Shown piece by piece: positions 1 through 7,600 of a stretch of 64,000 nucleotides of DNA. The notes below the pieces were generated by a model. That model made no database searches and was not told the origin of the DNA. It saw only the letters and a list, made by a program, of their open reading frames with translations. Both the position numbers and the translations under genes were made by a program. Each line of letters starts with the position of its first letter. The first letter of the stretch is position 1. Where the stretch lies: contig NZ_AUBZ01000002.1 in the NCBI RefSeq assembly GCF_000429505.1, forward strand, positions 186,001 through 250,000. The letters run 5' to 3'. Source of the stretch: Aliagarivorans taiwanensis DSM 22990 (GTDB lineage Bacteria; Pseudomonadota; Gammaproteobacteria; Enterobacterales; Celerinatantimonadaceae).

Positions 1-62
1 AAGCTCATAAAGAGCGGGACCTGAGGTCACAAACCTCAGCAAGTAATTTAGCCAAAATTTGT

Positions 63-139
<77 letters not shown>

Positions 140-150
140 CTATTTTGAAG

Positions 151-173
151 ACCCGCTCGTTGAGCGGGTTTTT
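151..173 (+). terminator. Rho-independent terminator after first tRNA-Pro
   Basis: The stem ACCCGCTC/GAGCGGGT has a short loop and is followed by a T run. It sits between the first tRNA-Pro and the tRNA-Leu, so the tRNAs may be separate units or a processed transcript with partial read-through. Confidence 0.7.
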
Positions 174-209
174 CTATAGATGGGTTTTAACCCATTACTC
201 ACCCCATTT

Positions 210-296
210 GCGAAGGTGGTGAAATTGGTAGACACGCTAGCTTCAGGTGCTAGTGACTTAACGGTCGTGGGGGTTCAAGTCCCCCCCTTCGCACCA
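210..296 (+). tRNA. tRNA-Leu (CAG)
   Basis: An 87-nt class II tRNA with acceptor GCGAAGG/CCTTCGC, a long variable arm, anticodon CAG at 244-246, T loop TTCAAGT and an encoded CCA. It closely resembles enterobacterial tRNA-Leu(CAG). Confidence 0.97.
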
Positions 297-322
297 TAAT
301 CTTCTGAAAGATTATGACCTGT

Positions 323-399
<77 letters not shown>

Positions 400-407
400 C
401 CTTCCGA

Positions 408-435
408 AGCCCTGCTCAATCGAGCAGGGCTTTTT
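408..435 (+). terminator. Terminator after second tRNA-Pro
   Basis: A perfect 10-bp stem AGCCCTGCTC/GAGCAGGGCT with loop AATC, followed by TTTTC. Nearly the same hairpin recurs at 635-665 after the repeats. Confidence 0.85.
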
Positions 436-440
436 CGTTT

Positions 441-636
441 GCCCAATGAAAGTGCCTGCGCATCTTCGCGAAGCCAATAAAGAGCGGACCAGAGGGGGCC
501 GAAGGCCCGAATCCCTCTTCACCGACCACTTTTCGAAAGCCCAATGAACGTGCTAGCGCATCGTCGCGAAGCCAATAAAAAGCGGACCAGAGGGGGCCGA
601 AGGCCCGAATCCCTCTTCACCGACCACTTTTCGAAA
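441..636 (+). repeat. Two tandem 98-bp repeats carrying a tRNA-Pro 3' half
   Basis: Copy 1 is 441-538 and copy 2 is 539-636. Each begins GCCCAATGAA and contains a variable stretch, then GCGGACCAGAGGG, then a rewritten T-stem GGCCGAAGGCCC, and ends with the exact tRNA-Pro 3' end through the CCA. The 5' half (D arm and anticodon loop) is missing, so these are not functional tRNAs. The first 20 bases of the window (ATAAAGAGCGGGACC) resemble the module preceding the fragment, so more copies may lie upstream. Confidence 0.85.
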
Positions 637-665
637 GCCCTGCTCAATCGAGCGGGGCTTTTTTC
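635..665 (+). terminator. Terminator closing the tRNA/repeat cluster
   Basis: The stem AAGCCCTGCTC/GAGCGGGGCTT has loop AATC and is followed by TTTTTC. It is a near-duplicate of the hairpin at 408-435, with one G-T wobble. Confidence 0.8.
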
Positions 666-685
666 GTTTAAGCCCAATATATCCA

Positions 686-712
686 TTAAAAAAGCCCGCA
701 AAATGCGGGCTT
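686..712 (-). terminator. Terminator of the exported RelA/SpoT-like gene
   Basis: The stem AAGCCCGC/GCGGGCTT has loop AAAAT and is followed by TTTTTTAA when read on the minus strand. It lies about 25 nt beyond the stop codon at 738. Confidence 0.85.
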
Positions 713-737
713 AGAAAGTCAGACTTAAGCTGTTAGC

Positions 738-1496
738 TCACGCAGCTAACAGCGGGTCATGATAGGGCAACCATGCGAAGTGGTAGTCTTGCTGGGATTG
801 CTCGCGAAGCTGGGCGATGGTGGCAGATTCGTGTTGGTTAAGTGGGCGGCTTTCCCCCTGAGCCAGTCGTTCAATTTTCTGGATTTGCTGATAACGCTGG
901 TGGTCGGGGCCATTTTTCAACTCATAGATTGAGCGCAGGTGTAGCTGCACCTCGGCAATCAAACCGGATTGAGGCAGGGTCACCAACACCTTCAAATCGC
1001 GATAGCCAGAAGGGCCGGGCTCGGCGAAGCGGTTCTTCACCGCAACTAACTCGGCCTGCTGCTCTAGCTGCTCATAGGCTTGTACCAATTGCTCCGGGCT
1101 GTCGGCGATAATGCTAGCGCGAACCAGATCGGTCAGTTCGGCGGCTTGATGGTTAAGCTCGGTGGCGACTTTGGTTTCGGCGCGTGCCGGAGATTTTACG
1201 TCGGCGATGACACTTTCGCAGTGGCTGTGCCCGGCAGAGCGTTCCAGTATCAAGGCCAGTTCTTGTTGGGCCTGTGGGGCCAGCTGATAGAGCTTGTCCA
1301 GCGAGTCATAGGGTTGCTGGCTGTCACGGCGGCGATTACGGATATCGTTGAGACGAAGGTTGCTGCGATGATTACCGCTGTGTTGAAAGGCTGAAGGGTT
1401 GCAAAGACTACGGCTGGGTGTAGCTGATTGAGAGGCCTGGCTGGGAACCAAAAATACCGCAGTAGAGAGAACCAGGGCTTTAAACAGATTCGACAT
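738..1496 (-). CDS. Exported protein with RelA/SpoT-like nucleotidyltransferase domain
   Basis: 252 aa, starting at the ATG at 1496, which has AGGAG just upstream. A longer in-frame start at 1517 lacks a comparable site. Residues 1-25 look like a Sec signal peptide (MSNLFKALVLSTAVF...SQAS-QSA). Residues about 100-210 fit the RelA/SpoT synthetase fold: R105 and K109 of the ATP-site helix, TDLVR 122-126, the guanine-stacking loop SGYRD 163-167, and the catalytic EVQ motif 182-184 followed by a K/H-rich helix. RelA/SpoT enzymes normally act in the cytoplasm on GTP and ATP, so an exported version would be odd. No hydrolase, TGS or ACT domain is present. The fold assignment rests on motifs read by eye, and activity and substrate are unknown. 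Confidence 0.75.
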   Translation of the reverse strand: MSNLFKALVLSTAVFLVPSQASQSATPSRSLCNPSAFQHSGNHRSNLRLNDIRNRRRDSQQPYDSLDKLYQLAPQAQQELALILERSAGHSHCESVIADVKSPARAETKVATELNHQAAELTDLVRASIIADSPEQLVQAYEQLEQQAELVAVKNRFAEPGPSGYRDLKVLVTLPQSGLIAEVQLHLRSIYELKNGPDHQRYQQIQKIERLAQGESRPLNQHESATIAQLREQSQQDYHFAWLPYHDPLLAA

Positions 1497-1649
1497 ATTG
1501 CTCCTATACAACAACACAAGTGCATTGAGTTTACGGCAGCTGTTAGTGCCATACAGTGGTATAGATCGCGTTTATCGGTGTTTAGTTCTGTAAAGTTGTG
1601 TAAATGCCAACCAGAACACGGTTAAAGGGTAAACAATTGGAGCATTCCG

Positions 1650-2414
1650 CTAGCGTTGCGCAAGCAGGTGAATGTAGCGTCCTAGCTCGATAAAGGGGCG
1701 GTGTTGCGAGTAGCGCAGCTCCATATCGATGATCTGTTGCTCATCGACTTGCTCACGCGCGCCGGCCTTAAAGTAGTCATTGATAATCCGCACCCCGCTG
1801 ACCTGCTTGCTGGTTAACAGCCACTGTTGCATCCACTGCTTCACTTCGTCCAGCGTGAGTGGGTGTTGCGGGGTTAGCCTGACCGGTTTTTTCACCTTCA
1901 AGCCCTTGTTGATGTAATCGAAGTTGCCGCTCACCAGTGAGTGAAAGCGCTGGGCTTCGCGGTTGTAGAACATCAGTGACAGGTGGCCGCCGGGTTTGAG
2001 TAAGGGCAGTAGCCCCGCCACCGTAGCTTTGGCGTCGCTCAACCACTCCACCACGGCATGACACAGGATCAGGTCGAACTGGCCAAGCTGTTCAACATCG
2101 AGCTGCTGGATGGGGCAATGTAGCAGTTGCATATCCAAGGGGGTGGGCGCGGCGGCAATTTGCTCGCGGGCCTGAGCTAAGAGCTGCTCGGAGATATCGC
2201 ACAACACAACCTGATGACCCATGGCCGCAAGCTGCTGGCTAAGGTGGCCATAGCCGCCACCGGCATCGAGGATCCGCAGCGGAGGACTGTTCTCGATGTT
2301 CAGCACTTGTTGCAGGTCGCGCCGCAGAACCGCCAGGCGGATCTTGCCCTTGATGGTGCCGTAGATGTTGCGGGTGAACTTGTTGGCGATGGCATCGAAG
2401 TTCTGATCTTGCAT
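1650..2414 (-). CDS. cmoM: tRNA 5-carboxymethoxyuridine methyltransferase CmoM
   Basis: 254 aa, a class I SAM-dependent methyltransferase. It is expected to methylate the carboxymethoxy group of cmo5U at wobble position 34 of certain tRNAs. The N-terminus (MQDQNFDAIANKFTRNIYG) is the CmoM/SmtA signature. The SAM motif DAGGGYGH lies near residue 50, and LCHAVVEWL and LMFYNREAQRFHSLVSGNFDY follow as in E. coli CmoM. The length matches the family. It starts at ATG 2414 with GGAG upstream and is transcribed alone on the minus strand, divergent from galM. Confidence 0.92.
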   Translation of the reverse strand: MQDQNFDAIANKFTRNIYGTIKGKIRLAVLRRDLQQVLNIENSPPLRILDAGGGYGHLSQQLAAMGHQVVLCDISEQLLAQAREQIAAAPTPLDMQLLHCPIQQLDVEQLGQFDLILCHAVVEWLSDAKATVAGLLPLLKPGGHLSLMFYNREAQRFHSLVSGNFDYINKGLKVKKPVRLTPQHPLTLDEVKQWMQQWLLTSKQVSGVRIINDYFKAGAREQVDEQQIIDMELRYSQHRPFIELGRYIHLLAQR

Positions 2415-2559
2415 CGGTATCTCCTGACCCGTTGAGCAGCGGTTTGGCGGAAGTGACTGTGCGGGAATATAGAGAGCGGCGGCTTCCTTGTAAAGCGTGG
2501 CTAGATTTCATCTTGGCCTTACTAAAACTGACAACGTTGGTGTGAATTATGGTGGGTGG

Positions 2560-2575
2560 GGTTAATCGTTTACAC
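2560..2575 (+). promoter_or_regulatory. GalR/LacI-type operator upstream of galM
   Basis: GGTTAATCGTTTACAC matches the GalR consensus GTGTAANCGNTTACAC at all but two defined positions, with the central CG and a perfect right half. It lies 118 nt before the galM start, in the 278-bp cmoM-galM divergent region, so it could repress galM. This is an inference from the motif alone. Confidence 0.5.
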
Positions 2576-2692
2576 TTGCAGTGAAAACTGTGAGCTGGTT
2601 AACGCTTCAATGGGCTCAGATCCCTTGTCAGCCATAGGGGCAGCCAACACAATGGGCGCAGTTTTGTTTTTATCATTTAATGGAGTTGGATT

Positions 2693-3712
2693 GTGACGAA
2701 TCAATCGATGCCGGGTGCAGTCGTGCTGCGCAACAAGCAGGGAAGTGAGGCTCAGGTTATTGCGCTAGGGGCAACCCTGACCAGCTTTACTATCCGCCTG
2801 AGTGATGGCGAAGTGCGCGATGCTGTTTTGGGCTGCGCCAGCTTGGAAGACTACCAGCGTCAGCAAGGTTTTCTGGGAATGACGGTGGGGCGCTTTGCCA
2901 ACCGCATCAAAGGTGCGCGCTTTGAGCGTGATGGCGTGGAATATAAAGTGACCGCCAACCAAGACGAGCACCAGCTGCATGGCGCCTGCGATCTTAGCCA
3001 TCGTGATTGGCAGCTACAGCAAGTGGCCGACAATGAGCTGCTGTGCACCATCGAATCAGCCGACGGCTCGCTCGGCTACCCGGGCAACTTGACTGTCGAG
3101 CTGCGCTACCTGTTGGATGATGACAACCAGCTGCACCTGGATTACCGCGCCAAGGTCGACAAGGCTTGCCCTATCAACCTTACCGATCACTCCTACTTCA
3201 ACCTCAATCCCGCGGCTGCCGATATCAAGCAGCACAGCGTATGGATTGGTGCCGACCATTATCTACCGGTTGGCGCAGATGGGATCCCGCCAGCGGGCCT
3301 GCGTGAGGTTAGCGGCACCAGCTTCGATTTTCGCCAGAGCAAGACTATTGGCCAAGACTTTCTGACCGAGCACGATCAAGAGTTGGTGGGTGGCTACGAC
3401 CATAGCTATCTGATTAAGCCTGAATTGGTAGGCTGTGAGCAGCCGATCGCCCGAGTGATTGCTGATGACGGCAAGCTGGCGCTCGAGGTACTGACCACCA
3501 AGCCGGCGGTACAGCTTTACACCGGCAATTTTGTCGATGGTAATCCTCGTCGTGAAGGTGGCGAGTATGGAAAGCAAGCTGGCCTGTGTTTGGAAACTCA
3601 GTATCTGCCGGATGCGCCTAACCGCCCTGACTACCCGCATCAAAGCTGCTGGTTGGAGCCTGGTCAAAGCTATCAGCACAAAACCATCTACAAGCTCTAC
3701 CAGCCCGCCTAG
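2693..3712 (+). CDS. galM: Galactose mutarotase (aldose 1-epimerase)
   Basis: 339 aa, a cytoplasmic enzyme that interconverts the alpha and beta anomers of galactose and other aldoses for the Leloir pathway. It starts at GTG 2693, with GGAG 8 nt upstream. Family landmarks are GRFANRI near residue 66, the first catalytic His in LHGACDLSHRDW, the second in LTDHSYFNLN, and the catalytic Glu in CLETQYLPDAPN near the C-terminus. Other gal genes are absent nearby, so it appears to be a single-gene unit behind a GalR-like operator. Confidence 0.93.
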   Translation: MTNQSMPGAVVLRNKQGSEAQVIALGATLTSFTIRLSDGEVRDAVLGCASLEDYQRQQGFLGMTVGRFANRIKGARFERDGVEYKVTANQDEHQLHGACDLSHRDWQLQQVADNELLCTIESADGSLGYPGNLTVELRYLLDDDNQLHLDYRAKVDKACPINLTDHSYFNLNPAAADIKQHSVWIGADHYLPVGADGIPPAGLREVSGTSFDFRQSKTIGQDFLTEHDQELVGGYDHSYLIKPELVGCEQPIARVIADDGKLALEVLTTKPAVQLYTGNFVDGNPRREGGEYGKQAGLCLETQYLPDAPNRPDYPHQSCWLEPGQSYQHKTIYKLYQPA

Positions 3713-3790
3713 AAAACTGGCTCAAAGCACTCTTTATCGGTTATCCTGCAAAGACATTCGTCAAGGGACATCTGATAAGGAGTGCTCACA

Positions 3791-4336
3791 ATGAAACGCC
3801 TGTTTTCACTCGCATTTTTATTGGTCTTCGCGCTGCCAAGCAGCTTTGCTGATGATTACTCAGCGACCATCGAGCAGTTTCGCGAATCCCCACGTACCCA
3901 CTCATTTTTTGACACTGCCTATGGCTACGCTGTGTTCCCCACTGTGGGTAAAGGCGGCATCGGTTTAGGCGGCGCTTATGGCAAGGGCAAGGTCTACCAA
4001 GACGGCAGCCCAACCGGTGAGGCCAGTCTGGCGCAGGTGAGCTTTGGTCTGCAGCTGGGCGGCCAGGCTTTTAGCCAGATCGTGTTCTTGCAAGACAAGC
4101 GTGCCTACGACGCCTTCACCAGCGGTAGCTTCGAGTTTGGCGCTCAGGCCAGTGCGGTGGCGCTGACCCTTGGCGCATCGGCGCAAGCGGGCAGCACCGG
4201 AACCGGCGCGCAAGCGGCGGATACCCAGAGCAAGGCCAACTACGTGAGTGGCTATGCGGTGTTTACCATGGCTAAGGGCGGTCTGATGTACGAGGCAGCG
4301 ATCAGCGGCCAGAAGTTTGGCTTCAAACCTTATTAG
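3791..4336 (+). CDS. SYLF/Ysc84-domain lipid-binding protein, exported
   Basis: 181 aa from ATG 3791. AAGGAG at 3778-3783 fixes this start, and an in-frame GTG 9 nt upstream overlaps that site. A signal peptide (MKRLFSLAFLLVFALPSSFA-DD) precedes one SYLF domain, with YGYAVFPTVGKGGIGLGGAYGKG, the repeated LGGQAFSQIVFLQD block and SFEFGAQASAVALT typical of bacterial Ysc84-like proteins. Family members bind phosphoinositides or other lipids, but the bacterial role is unclear. It probably works in the periplasm. It lies between galM and a dehydrogenase on the same strand. Confidence 0.85.
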   Translation: MKRLFSLAFLLVFALPSSFADDYSATIEQFRESPRTHSFFDTAYGYAVFPTVGKGGIGLGGAYGKGKVYQDGSPTGEASLAQVSFGLQLGGQAFSQIVFLQDKRAYDAFTSGSFEFGAQASAVALTLGASAQAGSTGTGAQAADTQSKANYVSGYAVFTMAKGGLMYEAAISGQKFGFKPY

Positions 4337-4363
4337 TCTTTACTGTCTTAAAGGAGTATTCAG

Positions 4364-5245
4364 TTGGGCAAGAAGTTAGCATTTATCGGCTTGGGCACCA
4401 TGGGCTATCCCATGGCCGGCCACTTGCAGCAGGCGGGTTATCAAGTCTGCGTGTATAACCGCACAGGCAGCAAAGCTGAGGCGTGGTGCGAGCAATATGG
4501 CGGCAGCTCTGCAGCTACCCCTGCCGGTGCGGCGAAGGATGCGGATATCGTGTTCAGCTGTGTCGGAAACGACCAAGATGTGCGCAGTGTCTATTACGGC
4601 GAACAGGGCATTATCGCGGGCGCGAGAGCGGGTGCGGTGCTGGTGGATCACACCACCGCATCGGCAGAGCTGGCTGTTGAGCTGGCGCAAGCCGCGGCGG
4701 ATGCCGGCTTGCAGTTCTTAGATGCGCCGGTGTCCGGCGGCCAAGCGGGCGCCGAAAACGGCTGCTTGACCGTAATGGTCGGTGGCGCGCAGGCAACCTT
4801 AGCCAAGGTTGAAGCTGTGATGGATAGCTACGCGCAAGCGATCACCTTGGTGGGTGAGCATGGTAAAGGCCAGCTATGTAAGATGGTCAATCAGCTGTGT
4901 ATCGCTGGCATTTTGCAGGGCTTGTCTGAAGGGCTCCAGCTAGCCAGCAAGACCGGCCTCGATGTCACCACCTTGGTGGAGGTACTCAAGCACGGGGCTG
5001 CAGGTAGTTGGCAGTTGGAGAACCGTGCTGAGAATGTCGCTAAGGGACATTTTGATTACGGCTTTGCCATCGATTGGATGAGAAAAGACCTCGGTATCTG
5101 TCTTGAGCAAGCCAGCCAGCTTGGCCTGAGTCTGCCATTGGCCGAGCAAGTCGACCAACGTTACGCCGAGCTGCAACAGCGTGGCTTTGGCCGCAGTGAT
5201 ACATCGGTGCTGTACAAACAGTTCGATCAAGAACACCACGATTAG
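4364..5245 (+). CDS. NAD(P)-dependent beta-hydroxyacid dehydrogenase (GarR/3-HIBDH family)
   Basis: 293 aa from TTG 4364, supported by AAAGGAG about 10 nt upstream. A Rossmann domain opens with GLGTMGYPM (residues 9-17). The substrate loop DAPVSGGQAGA contains S124, and the catalytic lysine is K173 in GQLCKMVNQ. These are the signatures of tartronate semialdehyde reductase, 3-hydroxyisobutyrate dehydrogenase and related glyoxylate/succinic semialdehyde reductases. The substrate cannot be told from the sequence. yceH follows after 7 nt, so the two are probably co-transcribed. Confidence 0.88.
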   Translation: MGKKLAFIGLGTMGYPMAGHLQQAGYQVCVYNRTGSKAEAWCEQYGGSSAATPAGAAKDADIVFSCVGNDQDVRSVYYGEQGIIAGARAGAVLVDHTTASAELAVELAQAAADAGLQFLDAPVSGGQAGAENGCLTVMVGGAQATLAKVEAVMDSYAQAITLVGEHGKGQLCKMVNQLCIAGILQGLSEGLQLASKTGLDVTTLVEVLKHGAAGSWQLENRAENVAKGHFDYGFAIDWMRKDLGICLEQASQLGLSLPLAEQVDQRYAELQQRGFGRSDTSVLYKQFDQEHHD

Positions 5246-5252
5246 GTAACAC

Positions 5253-5909
5253 ATGAACAAGCAATTACGCGAATTAGAGGCACGAGTGATTGGCGTGCTA
5301 CTGGAAAAAGAGACCACCACGCCGGATCAGTACCCGCTGTCGGTGAATGCTCTAACCGTGGGATGCAACCAGAAGAGTAACCGCGAGCCGGTACTCGAGC
5401 TGAGCGAGGCCGAGGTGCTGGACACCCTGCATGGCCTGCTAGAGAAGCGCTTAGTACAAGAAGCGCCACAAAGCGGCCGGGTGGTGCGCTATCAGCAGCG
5501 TTTTTGCAACAGCACCTTCGGTGGCCTGCAGCTTAGTGAGCAGCAGCGCGCTGTGATCACCTTGTTGCTACTGCGCGGCCCGCAAACCCCGGGCGAGCTG
5601 CGCTCGCGCTCAGGGCGCTTGGCCGAGTTTGCATCGGTGGCCGAGCTGGAGTCGTGCTTGAGCAGCCTACAGCAGTTTGAGTCAGGCCCGCTGGTGGAGC
5701 GTTTAGAGCGCCAAGCGGGCAAGCGTGAGAGCCGCTATGCGGAGCTGTTTACCGAAGGTAGTGGCGATGCACCAGCTGCCGCGGAGGCAAGCTCTCAGCC
5801 ATCCTCGTTGGAAGATGCCGGTGAGGTGGCGCGGATGCGCACAGAGCTTGAGCTACTAGCCGAGAAAGTCGCCGAGCTGACTGCGCGGCTGGATAAAGCC
5901 GGGCTGTAG
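5253..5909 (+). CDS. yceH: YceH family (UPF0502/DUF480) protein
   Basis: 218 aa, cytoplasmic. Two winged-helix-like DUF480 repeats fill residues 1-170 (LEARVIGVLLEKE...YPLSVNALTVGCNQKSNREP, then AVITLLLLRGPQTPGELRSRSGRL). A low-complexity A/S/E linker follows, then a C-terminal coiled coil (about 188-215) rich in leucine heptads. The family is widespread in gammaproteobacteria and its function is unknown. The gene begins 7 nt after the dehydrogenase stop codon and ends before a strong hairpin. Confidence 0.9.
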   Translation: MNKQLRELEARVIGVLLEKETTTPDQYPLSVNALTVGCNQKSNREPVLELSEAEVLDTLHGLLEKRLVQEAPQSGRVVRYQQRFCNSTFGGLQLSEQQRAVITLLLLRGPQTPGELRSRSGRLAEFASVAELESCLSSLQQFESGPLVERLERQAGKRESRYAELFTEGSGDAPAAAEASSQPSSLEDAGEVARMRTELELLAEKVAELTARLDKAGL

Positions 5910-5921
5910 TTTCCAAACCAA

Positions 5922-5957
5922 AACGCAACGCACTGTGGGTGCGTTGCGTTCATTTCT
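5922..5957 (+). terminator. Terminator between yceH and the convergent barrel gene
   Basis: A perfect 12-bp stem (AACGCAACGCAC pairing with GTGCGTTGCGTT at 5939-5950) is followed by CATTTCTTT. A second 7-bp hairpin, AAGCCAC/GTGGCTT, at 5960-5982 lies next to the end of the minus-strand gene and may serve that direction. Confidence 0.7.
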
Positions 5958-5992
5958 TTAAGCCACTTCCATGATGTGGCTTCTAATCACGC

Positions 5993-6982
5993 TTAGAAGC
6001 GATATCCCATACCCAATGCTGCAAAGGTACCGCTGCTGTCGTAGAAGGTGATGTTGGCGTTGTTGCGACTAAAGCCTGTGGTCACGTTGAACATGCTGTT
6101 TTTCCAACCGAAGGGCTCTTGGTAGACGTAGAGCGCGAACAGCGAGTAGTGATCATCCTTTTGGGTGCGATTAAACACTGGATTCGCCTCGTCAAACTTG
6201 CGTTGTCCCCACTCCAGGTTGAGGTTTAACAGGTGCTGCTGTTGGCGGTAGACGGTGTTGATGCGCAGCATGTAATCATCGTTGCTCATGGCATCGCCGT
6301 CAGCGTTAACTCGGGTGTAGACAAACGAGGGAGACATAAACAGTCGTTGGCTTAGAGGGAAGCTTAGCCCCAGATCCAACCGGTGGATATCTGCTTCCCG
6401 GCGCAGCAGCGCAGTGTTGATGCCAGCTAGCGACTCGCCCGAGTGTTCGTCATCGATTTTGCGCTGGGCAAATACATATTCGGCGCTGAATGGGCTCTCG
6501 GCGATGGCCTTCCACTCGACCCGCAGGCCCTGTACCGACTCATCGGTTTTATGACGCTTGCTGCCGATAGCAAAGGGGTCTTCCCAGGTTTCACTAAACA
6601 GCTTGAGGCGCGGGAAGTAGGCGGCGGTTAGTTGGCTGCGCTCACCCATGGCACGGGTATAGCCGAGCTCGTATTGCAGCTGGCCACGACCGACGTTCTC
6701 CGGGCTGTTACCCAAGAACCATTGGTTTTTAAGATCCTGAGTGGTGTACTCCACCCGCAGTAAAGGGTAACCGAGAAAGCTGTCCTGCTTCTTGCCTGAG
6801 TTGTTGAGGTCATCGGTAACGGCATTATCGCTATCGGTATTGAACTGGCTTTCGCTGGAGGCGAAGCCGACGTTGAGATTAAGGGTGGTCGACCAACCCG
6901 GCTCTTTGGCGAGTGGCGCCGCCGCGCTTACATGACTTGCCAGTAGCGTGCCGATAGCCGTACAGACCAACAACTTGCGCAT
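5993..6982 (-). CDS. Outer-membrane beta-barrel protein, DUF2860-like
   Basis: 329 aa. A signal peptide (MRKLLVCTAIGTLLASHVSA-AA) is followed by alternating amphipathic strands throughout. The final strand is GTFAALGMGYRF, which ends in the C-terminal Phe needed for BAM insertion. The pattern KEPGWSTTLNLNVGF near the start and FGWKNSMFNVTTGFSRNNANITFYDSSG near the end match what I know of the DUF2860 family of Vibrio and relatives. The function is unknown. It is a single-gene unit on the minus strand, downstream of the pyrBI terminator. Confidence 0.75.
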   Translation of the reverse strand: MRKLLVCTAIGTLLASHVSAAAPLAKEPGWSTTLNLNVGFASSESQFNTDSDNAVTDDLNNSGKKQDSFLGYPLLRVEYTTQDLKNQWFLGNSPENVGRGQLQYELGYTRAMGERSQLTAAYFPRLKLFSETWEDPFAIGSKRHKTDESVQGLRVEWKAIAESPFSAEYVFAQRKIDDEHSGESLAGINTALLRREADIHRLDLGLSFPLSQRLFMSPSFVYTRVNADGDAMSNDDYMLRINTVYRQQQHLLNLNLEWGQRKFDEANPVFNRTQKDDHYSLFALYVYQEPFGWKNSMFNVTTGFSRNNANITFYDSSGTFAALGMGYRF

Positions 6983-7080
6983 GGGGATATCCTTATCAAG
7001 TTAACTGTATGTCTTAGGTTACACCTGTAACCGACCGATAGATCACTTATTTATCATTATATTACATGTAGATAGCTGAC

Positions 7081-7110
7081 AAAAAAAAGACAACCATAAA
7101 GTGGTTGCCT
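7081..7110 (-). terminator. Terminator of pyrBI
   Basis: On the minus strand, GCAACCA and TGGTTGT pair around a CTTTA loop and a run of eight T follows. On the plus strand the same hairpin is followed by CCTTTTT, so it could work in both directions. Confidence 0.85.
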
Positions 7111-7141
7111 TTTTATCGAGTTATCCGGTTTTTGCTTATGA

Positions 7142-7600
7142 TTAATCGAGCTCGGAGAACAGGTTGGTGCTGTAAGACTTCTCACAGTAGTGGCACTTGA
7201 GCTTGGTATCGCCGTCGTTGCTGCGCACATGGAAGCGACTATCCACCGGCTCGTTGTGGCTGATGCAGTTGCTGTTAGGGCAGGCAAACACTCGGGTGAT
7301 CTGCTCGGGTAGCGCCACCTTAAACTTCTTCACCACATCAAACTCGTTAATCAAGTTAACCGTGGCGTTGGGCGCAAACAGGGCTAGCTGGTTGGCTTGC
7401 TCTTCACTGAAGGTGGTGTCTTCGATCTTGATCAGATCTTTGTTCGGGCGATTGCCGCTGGGCAGGTTCAACCCCACGGTGATGCGCTTATTGTCATCGG
7501 CCAGGTGGAAGAACTTGAGGATCTTAATGCCTTGGCCTGCCGGAATATGGTCGATCACGGTGCCGTGCTGAATGGCTTCGACTTGTAGTTGCTTTTTCAT
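7142..7600 (-). CDS. pyrI: Aspartate carbamoyltransferase regulatory chain
   Basis: 152 aa. It binds CTP/ATP and bridges the PyrB trimers in class B ATCase, giving allosteric control of the first committed step of pyrimidine synthesis. The N-terminal nucleotide-binding domain begins [21 protein letters not shown]. The C-terminal zinc domain has four cysteines in CPNSNC...CHYC, the standard pattern. The start codon shares one base with the pyrB stop (TAATG), so the two chains are translationally coupled. Confidence 0.97.
   Translation of the reverse strand: MKKQLQVEAIQHGTVIDHIPAGQGIKILKFFHLADDNKRITVGLNLPSGNRPNKDLIKIEDTTFSEEQANQLALFAPNATVNLINEFDVVKKFKVALPEQITRVFACPNSNCISHNEPVDSRFHVRSNDGDTKLKCHYCEKSYSTNLFSELD

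Noticed and set aside
1497-1517. Longer N-terminus for the RelA/SpoT-like protein
   Set aside because: The ATG at 1496 has AGGAG directly upstream and begins a proper signal peptide; the extension would cover that ribosome site.
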